Virus record (IMG/VR): IMGVR_UViG_3300023301_000140
Location: 1-21,073 of that record
Origin: a virus
DNA length: 21,073 nt
Strand: one strand, 5' to 3'
Below are positions 15,151-21,073 of the stretch, in pieces (within the stretch, counting starts at the first letter, position 1; each line of letters starts with the position of its first letter). Under the pieces are notes generated by a model. The model searched no databases, was not told the DNA's origin, and saw only the letters and a program-made list of their open reading frames with translations. Made by a program: the position numbers and the translations under genes.

Positions 15151-16275
15151 TTACCATAAATTGTCCATAAGTTTAATTTTCTCGCAAGCTTCGGCTTCTA
15201 CTATATGCACATAGATCATCGTTTCTGTTATTTTAGAATGACCTAATAATTTTTGCAAGGTCTGTACATCGCCTCCCATTCTAAGGAAATTGGTGGCAAA
15301 ACTATGCCGGGCCACGTGAAAGCTGATTCTTTTATTAATGCCGCAGGTGTTGGCTATTATTTTGAGCACCCGGTTAATTTCTTCGTTAGATATTTTCTTC
15401 ACGAATAAGCGTGGCTCTTGGTCCAGAATATCATCTATCTTTTTGGATTTTCTAATCCATTGCTTTTTCCCGGTCTTCTGGGCATTGAAAGTGAGTGATT
15501 CTTGCTTCACCTGATCTCTGGTTAATTGCTGGACATCTGAAATCCGCAAGCCAGTAAAGCAGGAGAAAAGAAAATAACCAGCAATAAGCTTATGCCTGGG
15601 GTTTACAAACTCTGAAATGTAAAAACGGAAGATCTTATATATTTCTTCAGGTTTTAGATCGGTTCTATCTCCCCGGGTAGAACCTACTTTGATATCTGAA
15701 GGGTCTAACGGCATTCTTATTCCGGCTTTATTAGCTGCAGTAATAAATTTTTTAAAGGAAGCCATATTAGACTCTATGGTAACTTGATCGTTACCTATGC
15801 CCTTTAGATGAGATCTTAATTTAATGATAAGCTGATCATCTATTTCCGTAAAATATATGGTTTTCTTCCATTCTCTAAGCTTATTTAGTATGGATTTGTG
15901 TCTTCGTATGGTGCCAGGAGCTAGGTTATTTTTCTCAATAAAAATTTGATGCTCCATAAATGCGAGAAAATCTATTCGCGGAATTGAGTTTTTAAACTCT
16001 TCTACAAACTTATTCAGGGAAAGATGCTTTTCAGCAAGCCTGTACATCGTTTTTATCCCGGTAATTTTAGACTCTACATTTTCAATAATCAAATTAATAT
16101 CTCGCGAGTCCATATCGCTCCCCTTTACTCTTGATTTTTTGGGATCCCAATTTTTTGAAGTCACATAAATATCGAGCGCCATTCTTTCCCGAACAGAATT
16201 TTTAGAAGCGTGCAAGTAAAGGAGCGATTTTCCTTCACTATTCTGGTAATTTCTTTTTACAATTTTAGTTTTCAT
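15151..16275 (-). CDS. Tyrosine recombinase, phage integrase
   Basis: This enzyme catalyses site-specific integration and excision of the phage. With the start at ATG 16275 it has 374 residues, normal for the family; a longer frame to 16371 exists but would run through a repeat-rich regulatory region. The N-terminal part (about 1-60) resembles the arm-type DNA-binding domain of Bacteroidota integrases. A SAM-like core-binding domain follows (about 100-185), then the catalytic domain. All catalytic residues are visible: Arg244 in TGLRISDV, Lys267 in AQKTGKK, His320 and Arg323 in HVARHSFA, His346 in LLGHSKITET and the nucleophile Tyr355 in MIYVH. It is transcribed leftward, convergent with the tail genes, with the repressor gene upstream on the same strand. 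Confidence 0.93.
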   Translation of the reverse strand: MKTKIVKRNYQNSEGKSLLYLHASKNSVRERMALDIYVTSKNWDPKKSRVKGSDMDSRDINLIIENVESKITGIKTMYRLAEKHLSLNKFVEEFKNSIPRIDFLAFMEHQIFIEKNNLAPGTIRRHKSILNKLREWKKTIYFTEIDDQLIIKLRSHLKGIGNDQVTIESNMASFKKFITAANKAGIRMPLDPSDIKVGSTRGDRTDLKPEEIYKIFRFYISEFVNPRHKLIAGYFLFSCFTGLRISDVQQLTRDQVKQESLTFNAQKTGKKQWIRKSKKIDDILDQEPRLFVKKISNEEINRVLKIIANTCGINKRISFHVARHSFATNFLRMGGDVQTLQKLLGHSKITETMIYVHIVEAEACEKIKLMDNLW

Positions 16276-16313
16276 TGACACAAACATTTTTCTTGTGTCA
16301 ACTCTTGTGTCAA
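16275..16313. repeat. Three copies of TTGTGTCAA at the integrase start
   Basis: TTGACACAA at 16275-16283 is inverted relative to TTGTGTCAA at 16293-16301 and 16305-16313; the last two are direct repeats 12 bp apart. A fourth partial copy, TTGTGTCA, lies at 16478-16485. The set touches the integrase start codon. Short repeats of this kind next to int are typical of integrase arm sites, excisionase sites or a local operator. The copies are exact; the role is inferred. Confidence 0.6.
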
Positions 16314-16482
16314 AAACGAGGTCTTGGATCATAAAACAGTACTTTTTAAGGTTAAAACAAAATAGCGGCACCTCAGGTCTATCCTGTGATACCGCTTCTT
16401 TTACTGTAAGTACTGTTACCTTTTGTGACCTTGCCAGGAATCAGACAACCGAGTTAACACGGGGTTTCGAAGCGGTATTGTG
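16314..16482. other. Repeat-rich intergenic region, candidate attP
   Basis: This non-coding region between integrase and repressor contains several nested repeats. AGCGGCA (16364-16370) pairs with TACCGCT (16390-16396) around a perfect CAGG/CCTG inner stem (16374-16377 and 16383-16386). ATACCGCTTC (16389-16398) is also a perfect 10-bp inverted partner of GAAGCGGTAT (16469-16478). TTTTGTGAC occurs at 16431-16439 and again at 16487-16495. Read leftward, the first hairpin is followed by a T-rich stretch and may end the repressor transcript. Such density beside an integrase fits a phage attachment site, but no crossover core can be fixed without a host junction. Confidence 0.45.
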
Positions 16483-16812
16483 TCATTTTTGTGACAAAAG
16501 CTTCTTAAGTTCTACTATATTTTCTTCAATATTTTCAATAATAAGCTCAGGGGTTTTGGGAAAAGAATAGATTTCTTCTTCTTCTTGGAGTACATTTCTC
16601 TCTTCTCCGCGAAAAAGCCAGTTCAAATCGGCATCCTTGAAAACATCTGCGAGTTTTAATATGAAATCTGATTTAGGTTTTCTGCGACCGCTCAAGTAAC
16701 TACTAATGGCAGTAGGGTGTTCATCGGTTTTTTCTGCCAGCATTTTATTATTAATGCCGCTTTTTTTCATTAATATTTTTACTCTTACCCCAAATTCCAT
16801 ATTTAGAATCAT
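16483..16812 (-). CDS. XRE-family repressor (CI-like)
   Basis: A 109-residue transcription regulator, probably the lysogeny repressor. Residues about 8-68 form a clear XRE helix-turn-helix domain: the first helix, NNKMLAEKTDEHPTAISSYL as helices two and three, then SGRRKPKSDFILKLADVF and the typical Bacteroidota ending LNWLFRGE. The remaining 40 residues are an acidic linker and a short helix that could dimerise. There is no S24-type self-cleavage domain, so induction would not follow the lambda RecA route. Starts at 16812 or 16800 are possible. It is transcribed away from the early genes. Two perfect palindromes lie just upstream, between it and the divergent early promoter. No consensus promoter for this gene is obvious. 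Confidence 0.85.
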   Translation of the reverse strand: MILNMEFGVRVKILMKKSGINNKMLAEKTDEHPTAISSYLSGRRKPKSDFILKLADVFKDADLNWLFRGEERNVLQEEEEIYSFPKTPELIIENIEENIVELKKLLSQK

Positions 16813-16820
16813 TTTAAATT

Positions 16821-16872
16821 ATTACAATAGTGTAATTTTGTGTTGTTTAATTACATATATGTAATATATTTG
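16821..16872 (+). promoter_or_regulatory. Early promoter with two palindromic operators
   Basis: ATTACAATAGTGTAAT (16821-16836) and ATTACATATATGTAAT (16850-16865) are both perfect ATTACA-N4-TGTAAT palindromes, with centres 29 bp apart. The rightward promoter has TTG at 16843-16845, 19 bp, and TATATTTG at 16865-16872, matching the flavobacterial consensus. The second operator fills the space between the two promoter elements, so a bound repressor would block RNA polymerase. The first lies 9-24 bases before the repressor start and may adjust its own expression. Confidence 0.75.
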
Positions 16873-16890
16873 CGACACAACATAACACAG

Positions 16891-17166
16891 ATGAACACAA
16901 AAGTAAACAAGTTAAAGGAGCTGTACAATATGCGTTTGAATAAAGCAGCGCGCATCGTTTCGCTTATAGATAATTACATACCAGACTTTTATACTAATGA
17001 AGTTATTAGGAGATGTGAAGCGTGTGGTATAGTTGTTAATTCTCAAAAAGTGAGAAATGTAAAAACCTTTAGAAGAAAAAATCCCGCCGTCCTGTATGTT
17101 ATTCTCGAATTCGCACTAGAGAATAAGAAAGCGCAGGACAGGCTTGTTAGCTATGTAACTGAATAA
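16891..17166 (+). CDS. Small early protein, probable DNA-binding regulator
   Basis: The first gene of the early operon, 91 residues from ATG 16891. A longer frame from 16840 is rejected because it would begin before the promoter's -7 element. The 5' leader would be only about a dozen bases. The protein is basic and helical. Its central and C-terminal part (residues about 40-85) follows the rhythm of small Bacteroidota HTH proteins, with S-Q-K-V-R-N-V-K then VLYVILEFALENK. Two cysteines lie close together (RRCEACG), but there is no full zinc site. Its place opposite the repressor suggests a Cro- or CII-like role. That is inference, as the HTH is not textbook. Confidence 0.6.
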   Translation: MNTKVNKLKELYNMRLNKAARIVSLIDNYIPDFYTNEVIRRCEACGIVVNSQKVRNVKTFRRKNPAVLYVILEFALENKKAQDRLVSYVTE

Positions 17167-17188
17167 TCAAATCTAATATTTACCAATT

Positions 17189-17764
17189 ATGACAACTCAA
17201 CAAAACACTCCAACCACGCGTATTTATCCCGGCTTAGTTTGCGGCGGTATTGAATTTTTTAATATGGGCGGCACCCTAAAAGTGATTAGTAGAGGAGGCG
17301 TTAAAGATTTTAAAGACGCGCCTTATAGCTATCACTTAATCTTAAAAGAGCAAATAGAAAAGGAGCCTGAAACCGAAAAGATTTTAAGAGAATGGTTCCC
17401 CAGTTCAGAAATTAAACGCCTGGTACAATTTGGTAGCTGCCGATATGGAAATCTCGACTTCAAATCAGATGTAGAAGATTTTGAGCTGCAAGACGCTGAG
17501 TATTGCGAATGCCCTAATCGGGGAAATTGTCCTGCCGAGGGCATTATCTGTAAGCCGCCAAAATACCACGGTGTGGAAATTAGCTTCGCTGAAATTAGAA
17601 TTTTAAAAGCCCTGGTTAGTACAGATACCAATGAGAATATCGCCTTTAAAATGGGCCTTCCACAGGGCAGTTTTAACCTTGCCAAAACAACCCTTTATAA
17701 GAAACTTAAAATACAAACCAAGCAAGAAGCGGCAATGGTTGCCGTGGAGCTTAACCTTATTTAG
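17189..17764 (+). CDS. Cys-cluster protein with C-terminal LuxR/GerE-like HTH
   Basis: A 191-residue protein, probably a transcription regulator. The C-terminal 62 residues (about 130-191) read like a LuxR/GerE helix-turn-helix: ISFAEIRILKALVSTDTNEN, then a second helix and recognition helix around SFNLAKTTLYKKLKIQTK. Before it lies a cysteine cluster (Cys106, Cys108, Cys114, Cys121, in YCECPNRGNCPAEGIICK) that could bind zinc or an iron-sulfur centre, with Cys84 nearby. The N-terminal 100 residues are unrecognised. It sits in the early operon 22 bp after the previous gene and is followed by a hairpin array and terminator. Similar regulators are common in Bacteroidota phages. A switch to later gene expression is possible but unproven. 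Confidence 0.65.
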   Translation: MTTQQNTPTTRIYPGLVCGGIEFFNMGGTLKVISRGGVKDFKDAPYSYHLILKEQIEKEPETEKILREWFPSSEIKRLVQFGSCRYGNLDFKSDVEDFELQDAEYCECPNRGNCPAEGIICKPPKYHGVEISFAEIRILKALVSTDTNENIAFKMGLPQGSFNLAKTTLYKKLKIQTKQEAAMVAVELNLI

Positions 17765-17829
17765 CTCAGGCTAAATACTACGTTCTTTTAATTACCCTTC
17801 TTTTATTAGAAGTATTGTTACCAACAATA
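17759..17829 (+). repeat. Tandem hairpins after the HTH regulator gene
   Basis: Three perfect hairpins: ATTTAGC/GCTAAAT (17759-17776, loop TCAG, overlapping the stop codon), CTTCT/AGAAG (17797-17812) and TATTGTT/AACAATA (17813-17829, loop ACC). The second and third abut directly, and one base separates the third from the terminator hairpin at 17831. This is denser than a simple terminator needs. It may be an RNA-processing site, a complex terminator or, next to a primase gene, part of a replication origin. Confidence 0.55.
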
Positions 17830-17830
17830 G

Positions 17831-17856
17831 GCCCACCGCACTATCGGTGGGCTTTT
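17831..17856 (+). terminator. Strong terminator hairpin in the early operon
   Basis: GCCCACCG (17831-17838), loop CACTAT, CGGTGGGC (17845-17852): a perfect 8-bp GC-rich stem followed by TTTT. It would end transcription of the two regulator genes, so the replication genes must depend on readthrough, antitermination or a promoter not recognised here. Confidence 0.85.
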
Positions 17857-17884
17857 AAAACTGATTTTTAAAACACCCCTCTAT

Positions 17885-18079
17885 ATGGATTCAAAATTAA
17901 GAATGCTAAGGTCTAAGCAAAATCTGCTTAATGCCCACATAGCCCAGCTCTATGATTCAGGAATATTTACGCCAATGGAAATAGCAGAATTAAGTGCTCC
18001 AATTATTCCACAGATACAAGATATGGAAGAACAAATTAGAGAATTTAAAGCGATGTCAACCCCCCAAAATTCAAATTAA
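17885..18079 (+). CDS. Small coiled-coil protein, 64 residues
   Basis: A 64-residue helical protein with a polar N-terminal helix (SKLRMLRSKQNLLNAHIAQL), a short middle (FTPMEIAEL) and a second helix (IPQIQDMEEQIREFKAM), so a helical hairpin is likely. It starts 28 bases after the terminator and its stop overlaps the primase-helicase start (TAATG), showing translational coupling. No motif is recognised. The coupling suggests a partner or regulator of the replication protein, but this is inference. Confidence 0.6.
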   Translation: MDSKLRMLRSKQNLLNAHIAQLYDSGIFTPMEIAELSAPIIPQIQDMEEQIREFKAMSTPQNSN

Positions 18080-20949
18080 TGAGTTACGTAAAATACCAGG
18101 ACATTCTTGATAATACCGACGGAGGTCTTCAAATTATAAGAGAATACTATCCCGATGTAGATGAAGCTCTAAACAGAAAGGATAACAAGTTTAAAATTAG
18201 AAATGAGAAGACTGCTAGCGCATCAATTCGGAAAAAAGAAGACGGTTGGTTTTATGTTACCGATTTTGGAGGTGACCAGAAAGAGCGTCACGCTATTGCT
18301 ATTTGCATGCTGGAAGATGGAAAAGACTTTCCCGAAGCTTGCGCCTACCTGGGCAGCAAATACAGGATTAAAGGCGCCCAGGACACCTGGAAACCTTTGT
18401 TGCCAAAAATTGATAAGCGTGAGCTTAAAGAAGATGAAGAAATTGGCGAATATGATTTTGAGTATAAAGACTGGGATGAGAAAAGCCTGGCGGTTCTCGG
18501 GCCATACGTTAGCGACATTCATTGCCAGGAATATAAACTACACAATGTAGCTTCTTATAGTCACGTGAAGAAAAATGAGGTAGTGGTGATTACTGCAACG
18601 GAAGATTACCCGATTTTCTGTTTCGATTTTGGAGACTGGAAGAAGCTGTACCAACCAATGAGCTACGAAAAGCAATTTCGCTTTATGTATATAGGTAAAA
18701 AGCCTAGAACACATTGGTTTGGAATGGATGTTATTAAAAAAAACTTTCAGGAAAACAAGGCTAAAATTGATGAAGCGAAAAACAACGAAGAGAAGGTAGA
18801 AGATAATGATCCGAGATTAGAATCGGTTTTCATCGTTTCTGGAGGTAGTGACGGCCTCAATTTAAGGAGCTTCAATTATTATCCTATTTGGGGAAATTCA
18901 GAAAGTGATCAGTTAACATTTGATGAGTATAAAAAGCTTAAAATGTGGGCAAAAGAAATTTATTATATCGCAGATCTGGATCCCACGGGAAAGGAGCAAG
19001 CCTTAAAAACAGGGCTGCAATTTTTAGATATCAATCTAGTGTGGTTGCCAAGTTACTTGAGGAAATTTAGAGACAAACGCGGCAATCCGTGTAAAGATTT
19101 TAAAGATCTGGTGGTAAAGACCGGGAAGGATAGAAAGAAATTCAGTAATAAAATTACTAAGATTTTTCAAAACTCCTTACCGCTTCAGTTTTGGACTGCA
19201 ATTCCCCAGGATAAAGGTTTTAAATATCAATTCAAAAATACACAGTCTTTTCACTTTTTAAGAAATATGGGCTTTGGCCGGTATAAAGACGATAACGAAA
19301 AAGACGGTTATGTGTTTATACAGATCGTTGGGAATTTCGTGAAAGAAATTAAGTCTCACGTAATTGAAGATTTTGTTATTGATTTTATGAAAGATCAGCC
19401 TACAGATTTACGGGATATGATTTATAAAACGCAGTATTTGAGCGATCGGCATATGGCGAAGCTGCCGATGATAGATATTGATTTTACCGATGCCGATAAG
19501 GATACGCAATATCTTTTTTTCCGGAAGAAAGTTTGGGAAGTGAAACCAACAGGCATTAAAGAATTTAAGCCTGGTCCTGGAGGGGTAGATAAGTTTATTT
19601 GGGACGATAAAGTAATTGAACACGATGTGAAGTTAAACCAAGAGGCGCCCTTTGAGATTTTTAAAGACGCGCACGGCGACATGGATATGAAGATTAATGA
19701 AAAGGACAATATGTTCTTAAACTATCTTATTAACACGTCCAGGATGCACTGGAGAAAAGAGCTAGAGGATTCTTTTGAAGACCGCCCAGAAATTGAGGCC
19801 GATGAATATTTTAAAAAGCATCAATTTGATATTGCCGGGCCTAACTTAACCGATGATGAGCGCCTGGAACAAAAGCTACACCTTATTAACAAGATCTATT
19901 CAATAGGCTACGCTTTGCATAAATACAAGAACGAATCTAAAGCCTGGTGCGTGTTTGCGATGGACAATAAACTTAGTGAACTTGGTGAAGCTCACGGGGG
20001 TTCTGGTAAATCTTTATGCTATGGCTATTTAAACAACGTGCTCTCCAGGAGGTTTTATTTAAAAGGCCGGGATCCCAAGTTAACGCAAAATGATTTTATC
20101 TATCACGGCGTTACGGAGGATACCGATTATGTCTTTATAGATGATGCTCACCAGTACCTAGATTTTAATTTCTTTTTCTCAGAAATTACCGGTTCGCTTA
20201 AAGTAAACCCTAAAAATGGAAAGCCTTATGAGATCCCGTTCGATAAAGCCCCTAAGTTTATTATTACTTCAAACTTTACTGCGCGCGATTTAGATCCTTC
20301 TACAGAAAGAAGGTTGCTGTACACTGTTTTTAGCGACTACTATCACTACAATTCTAATGATGAGTACAACCAAATTAGACAGGTGAGTGACGATTTTGGA
20401 GGCAAAAACTTGTTTCGTGATTTCGATGCCAATCAATGGAATAAATACTTCAATTTTCTAGCCTATTGCATCAAGTTCTTCCTGGAACATAGCGCCAAAG
20501 TTGAGCCACCAATGGATAACGTGAAGAAAAGAAATTTAATTTCTGAAATGGGTAGAGACTTCCTGGATTGGGCAGAAGTATTTTTTGAGAAAAGGGATTT
20601 TGAGGATGACTATTTAAATCTGGATAGGGCGATTAGCAAAAAAGATGCTTACGACGATTTTATTGAGGCCACGCGAAGCAAAATGAAAACAACCAGTTTT
20701 AAAAAATCGCTTAAATCTTACGCCAATTATAATAACTATGTCTTTAACCCGAAAAACCAGGGGCTTGATGGGAATGGCCGAATTATTAAAAAGACTGGTA
20801 ACGGCAGTGAAGAGTTCTTTTACCTGGATACTAAAATTAATTCGAACCCTTATTTGAGTGACGAAGAAATTGAAGATCGCGACAATAATGATGGCTTTCC
20901 ACCAGAAGAAATAAACCCCGGAGACGATATGGATCCACTTGAATTTTAA
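18079..20949 (+). CDS. Primase-helicase, toprim-like plus D5/SF3-like ATPase
   Basis: A 956-residue replication protein. The N-terminal 100 residues resemble the DNA-binding part of primases but have no zinc cysteines (YVTDFGGDQKERHAIAICML). A toprim-like region follows: VFIVSGGSDGLNL (about 251-263) and YYIADLDPTGKEQA (about 294-307). The DxDxxG metal site is present, but the usual Glu of the first motif is replaced by Ser. The C-terminal half is a D5/SF3-type helicase, with Walker A GGSGKS (about 640-645), Walker B YVFIDDAH (about 683-690), sensor-like FIITSNFT (about 727-734) and a downstream arginine pair (STERRLL). It would unwind and prime phage DNA in the cytoplasm. It is coupled to the 64-residue gene and followed by a P-loop gene. 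Confidence 0.8.
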   Translation: MSYVKYQDILDNTDGGLQIIREYYPDVDEALNRKDNKFKIRNEKTASASIRKKEDGWFYVTDFGGDQKERHAIAICMLEDGKDFPEACAYLGSKYRIKGAQDTWKPLLPKIDKRELKEDEEIGEYDFEYKDWDEKSLAVLGPYVSDIHCQEYKLHNVASYSHVKKNEVVVITATEDYPIFCFDFGDWKKLYQPMSYEKQFRFMYIGKKPRTHWFGMDVIKKNFQENKAKIDEAKNNEEKVEDNDPRLESVFIVSGGSDGLNLRSFNYYPIWGNSESDQLTFDEYKKLKMWAKEIYYIADLDPTGKEQALKTGLQFLDINLVWLPSYLRKFRDKRGNPCKDFKDLVVKTGKDRKKFSNKITKIFQNSLPLQFWTAIPQDKGFKYQFKNTQSFHFLRNMGFGRYKDDNEKDGYVFIQIVGNFVKEIKSHVIEDFVIDFMKDQPTDLRDMIYKTQYLSDRHMAKLPMIDIDFTDADKDTQYLFFRKKVWEVKPTGIKEFKPGPGGVDKFIWDDKVIEHDVKLNQEAPFEIFKDAHGDMDMKINEKDNMFLNYLINTSRMHWRKELEDSFEDRPEIEADEYFKKHQFDIAGPNLTDDERLEQKLHLINKIYSIGYALHKYKNESKAWCVFAMDNKLSELGEAHGGSGKSLCYGYLNNVLSRRFYLKGRDPKLTQNDFIYHGVTEDTDYVFIDDAHQYLDFNFFFSEITGSLKVNPKNGKPYEIPFDKAPKFIITSNFTARDLDPSTERRLLYTVFSDYYHYNSNDEYNQIRQVSDDFGGKNLFRDFDANQWNKYFNFLAYCIKFFLEHSAKVEPPMDNVKKRNLISEMGRDFLDWAEVFFEKRDFEDDYLNLDRAISKKDAYDDFIEATRSKMKTTSFKKSLKSYANYNNYVFNPKNQGLDGNGRIIKKTGNGSEEFFYLDTKINSNPYLSDEEIEDRDNNDGFPPEEINPGDDMDPLEF

Positions 20950-20952
20950 ACT

Positions 20953-21073
20953 ATGAAACAAGCAACATTAATTACAGGCGAACCAGATTCAGGAAAAGCT
21001 TTATGCGTTCAAATTATGACCTTGCCTTTTGAAAATCCAGTTATCATTAATGGCCGAGATGAAAGCTTAAAGT
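20953..21073 (+). CDS. P-loop NTPase-like protein (partial, runs off the window)
   Basis: ATG 20953 opens a frame three bases after the primase-helicase stop and continues past the window end; 40 codons are visible. The start, ATLITGEPDSGKALCVQIM, matches a Walker A motif (GxxxxGK) except that the usual Ser or Thr after the lysine is Ala. In phages, small ATP-binding proteins beside the helicase include AAA loaders and recombination ATPases. Too little is present to choose. Whether the missing hydroxyl residue matters cannot be told from this fragment. Confidence 0.6.
   Translation, partial: MKQATLITGEPDSGKALCVQIMTLPFENPVIINGRDESLK

Noticed and set aside
16276-16371. 32-codon N-terminal extension of the integrase
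   Set aside because: It would run through the TTGTGTCAA repeats and a hairpin. The protein start at 16275 matches the usual beginning of arm-binding domains.
16461-16480. tRNA T-arm-like string (GGGGTTTCGAAGCGG) suggesting a tRNA attachment site
   Set aside because: The T-loop match is imperfect and no acceptor stem or CCA-adjacent structure surrounds it.
16840-16890. Upstream start for the first early gene
   Set aside because: It lies upstream of the consensus promoter and within the operator region, so it would not be on the transcript.

Overview
The window is a stretch of a temperate siphovirus-like phage of the Bacteroidota, most likely from a flavobacterium. The DNA is AT-rich. Promoters look like the Flavobacteria/Bacteroidetes type (TTG, about 19-20 bp, then TAnnTTTG), and Shine-Dalgarno sequences are essentially absent. 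The lipoprotein signal peptide and its acidic flank also fit that phylum. No host gene, tRNA, rRNA, CRISPR array or insertion sequence was seen.

Layout. (1) 1-201 is an unresolved leader or the 3' end of an upstream gene. (2) 202-5070 is a tightly packed rightward virion operon: a small protein, the portal, a connector-like protein, four small or unassigned head-tail genes, a 58-residue helix-turn-helix protein with its own promoter/operator, and a basic 124-residue protein. (3) 5071-6586 is an island of small genes set off by several terminators and promoters. It holds a 55-residue protein, a surface-type lipoprotein, a candidate structured RNA and two acidic small proteins; it looks like phage 'moron' cargo inserted just before the tape measure gene. 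(4) 6587-15130 holds the 1388-residue tape measure protein and two large tail-tip/baseplate proteins. (5) 15151-16275 is a leftward tyrosine integrase, followed by a repeat-rich candidate attP region and a leftward XRE repressor (16483-16812). (6) 16821-16872 is a divergent control region with two perfect 16-bp palindromes. (7) 16891-21073 is the rightward early operon: a small probable DNA-binding protein, a Cys-cluster/HTH regulator, an array of hairpins ending in a terminator, a 64-residue protein, a 956-residue primase-helicase and the start of a P-loop protein.

How it fits together. The XRE protein probably binds ATTACA-N4-TGTAAT sites to shut off the early promoter. Related sites at two promoters of the small-gene island suggest that the cargo is under the same control. 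The integrase lies between structural and replication genes with phage genes on both sides, so the attachment site is apparently unsplit; the sequence may come from a free or circular phage genome rather than the end of an integrated prophage. The most unusual signal is the 5866-6043 leader. There, one 18-base arm can pair either with an upstream copy or with a downstream copy of the same sequence that contains a start codon, in a pseudoknotted context. All functional names come from reading motifs and gene order; no database search was possible.
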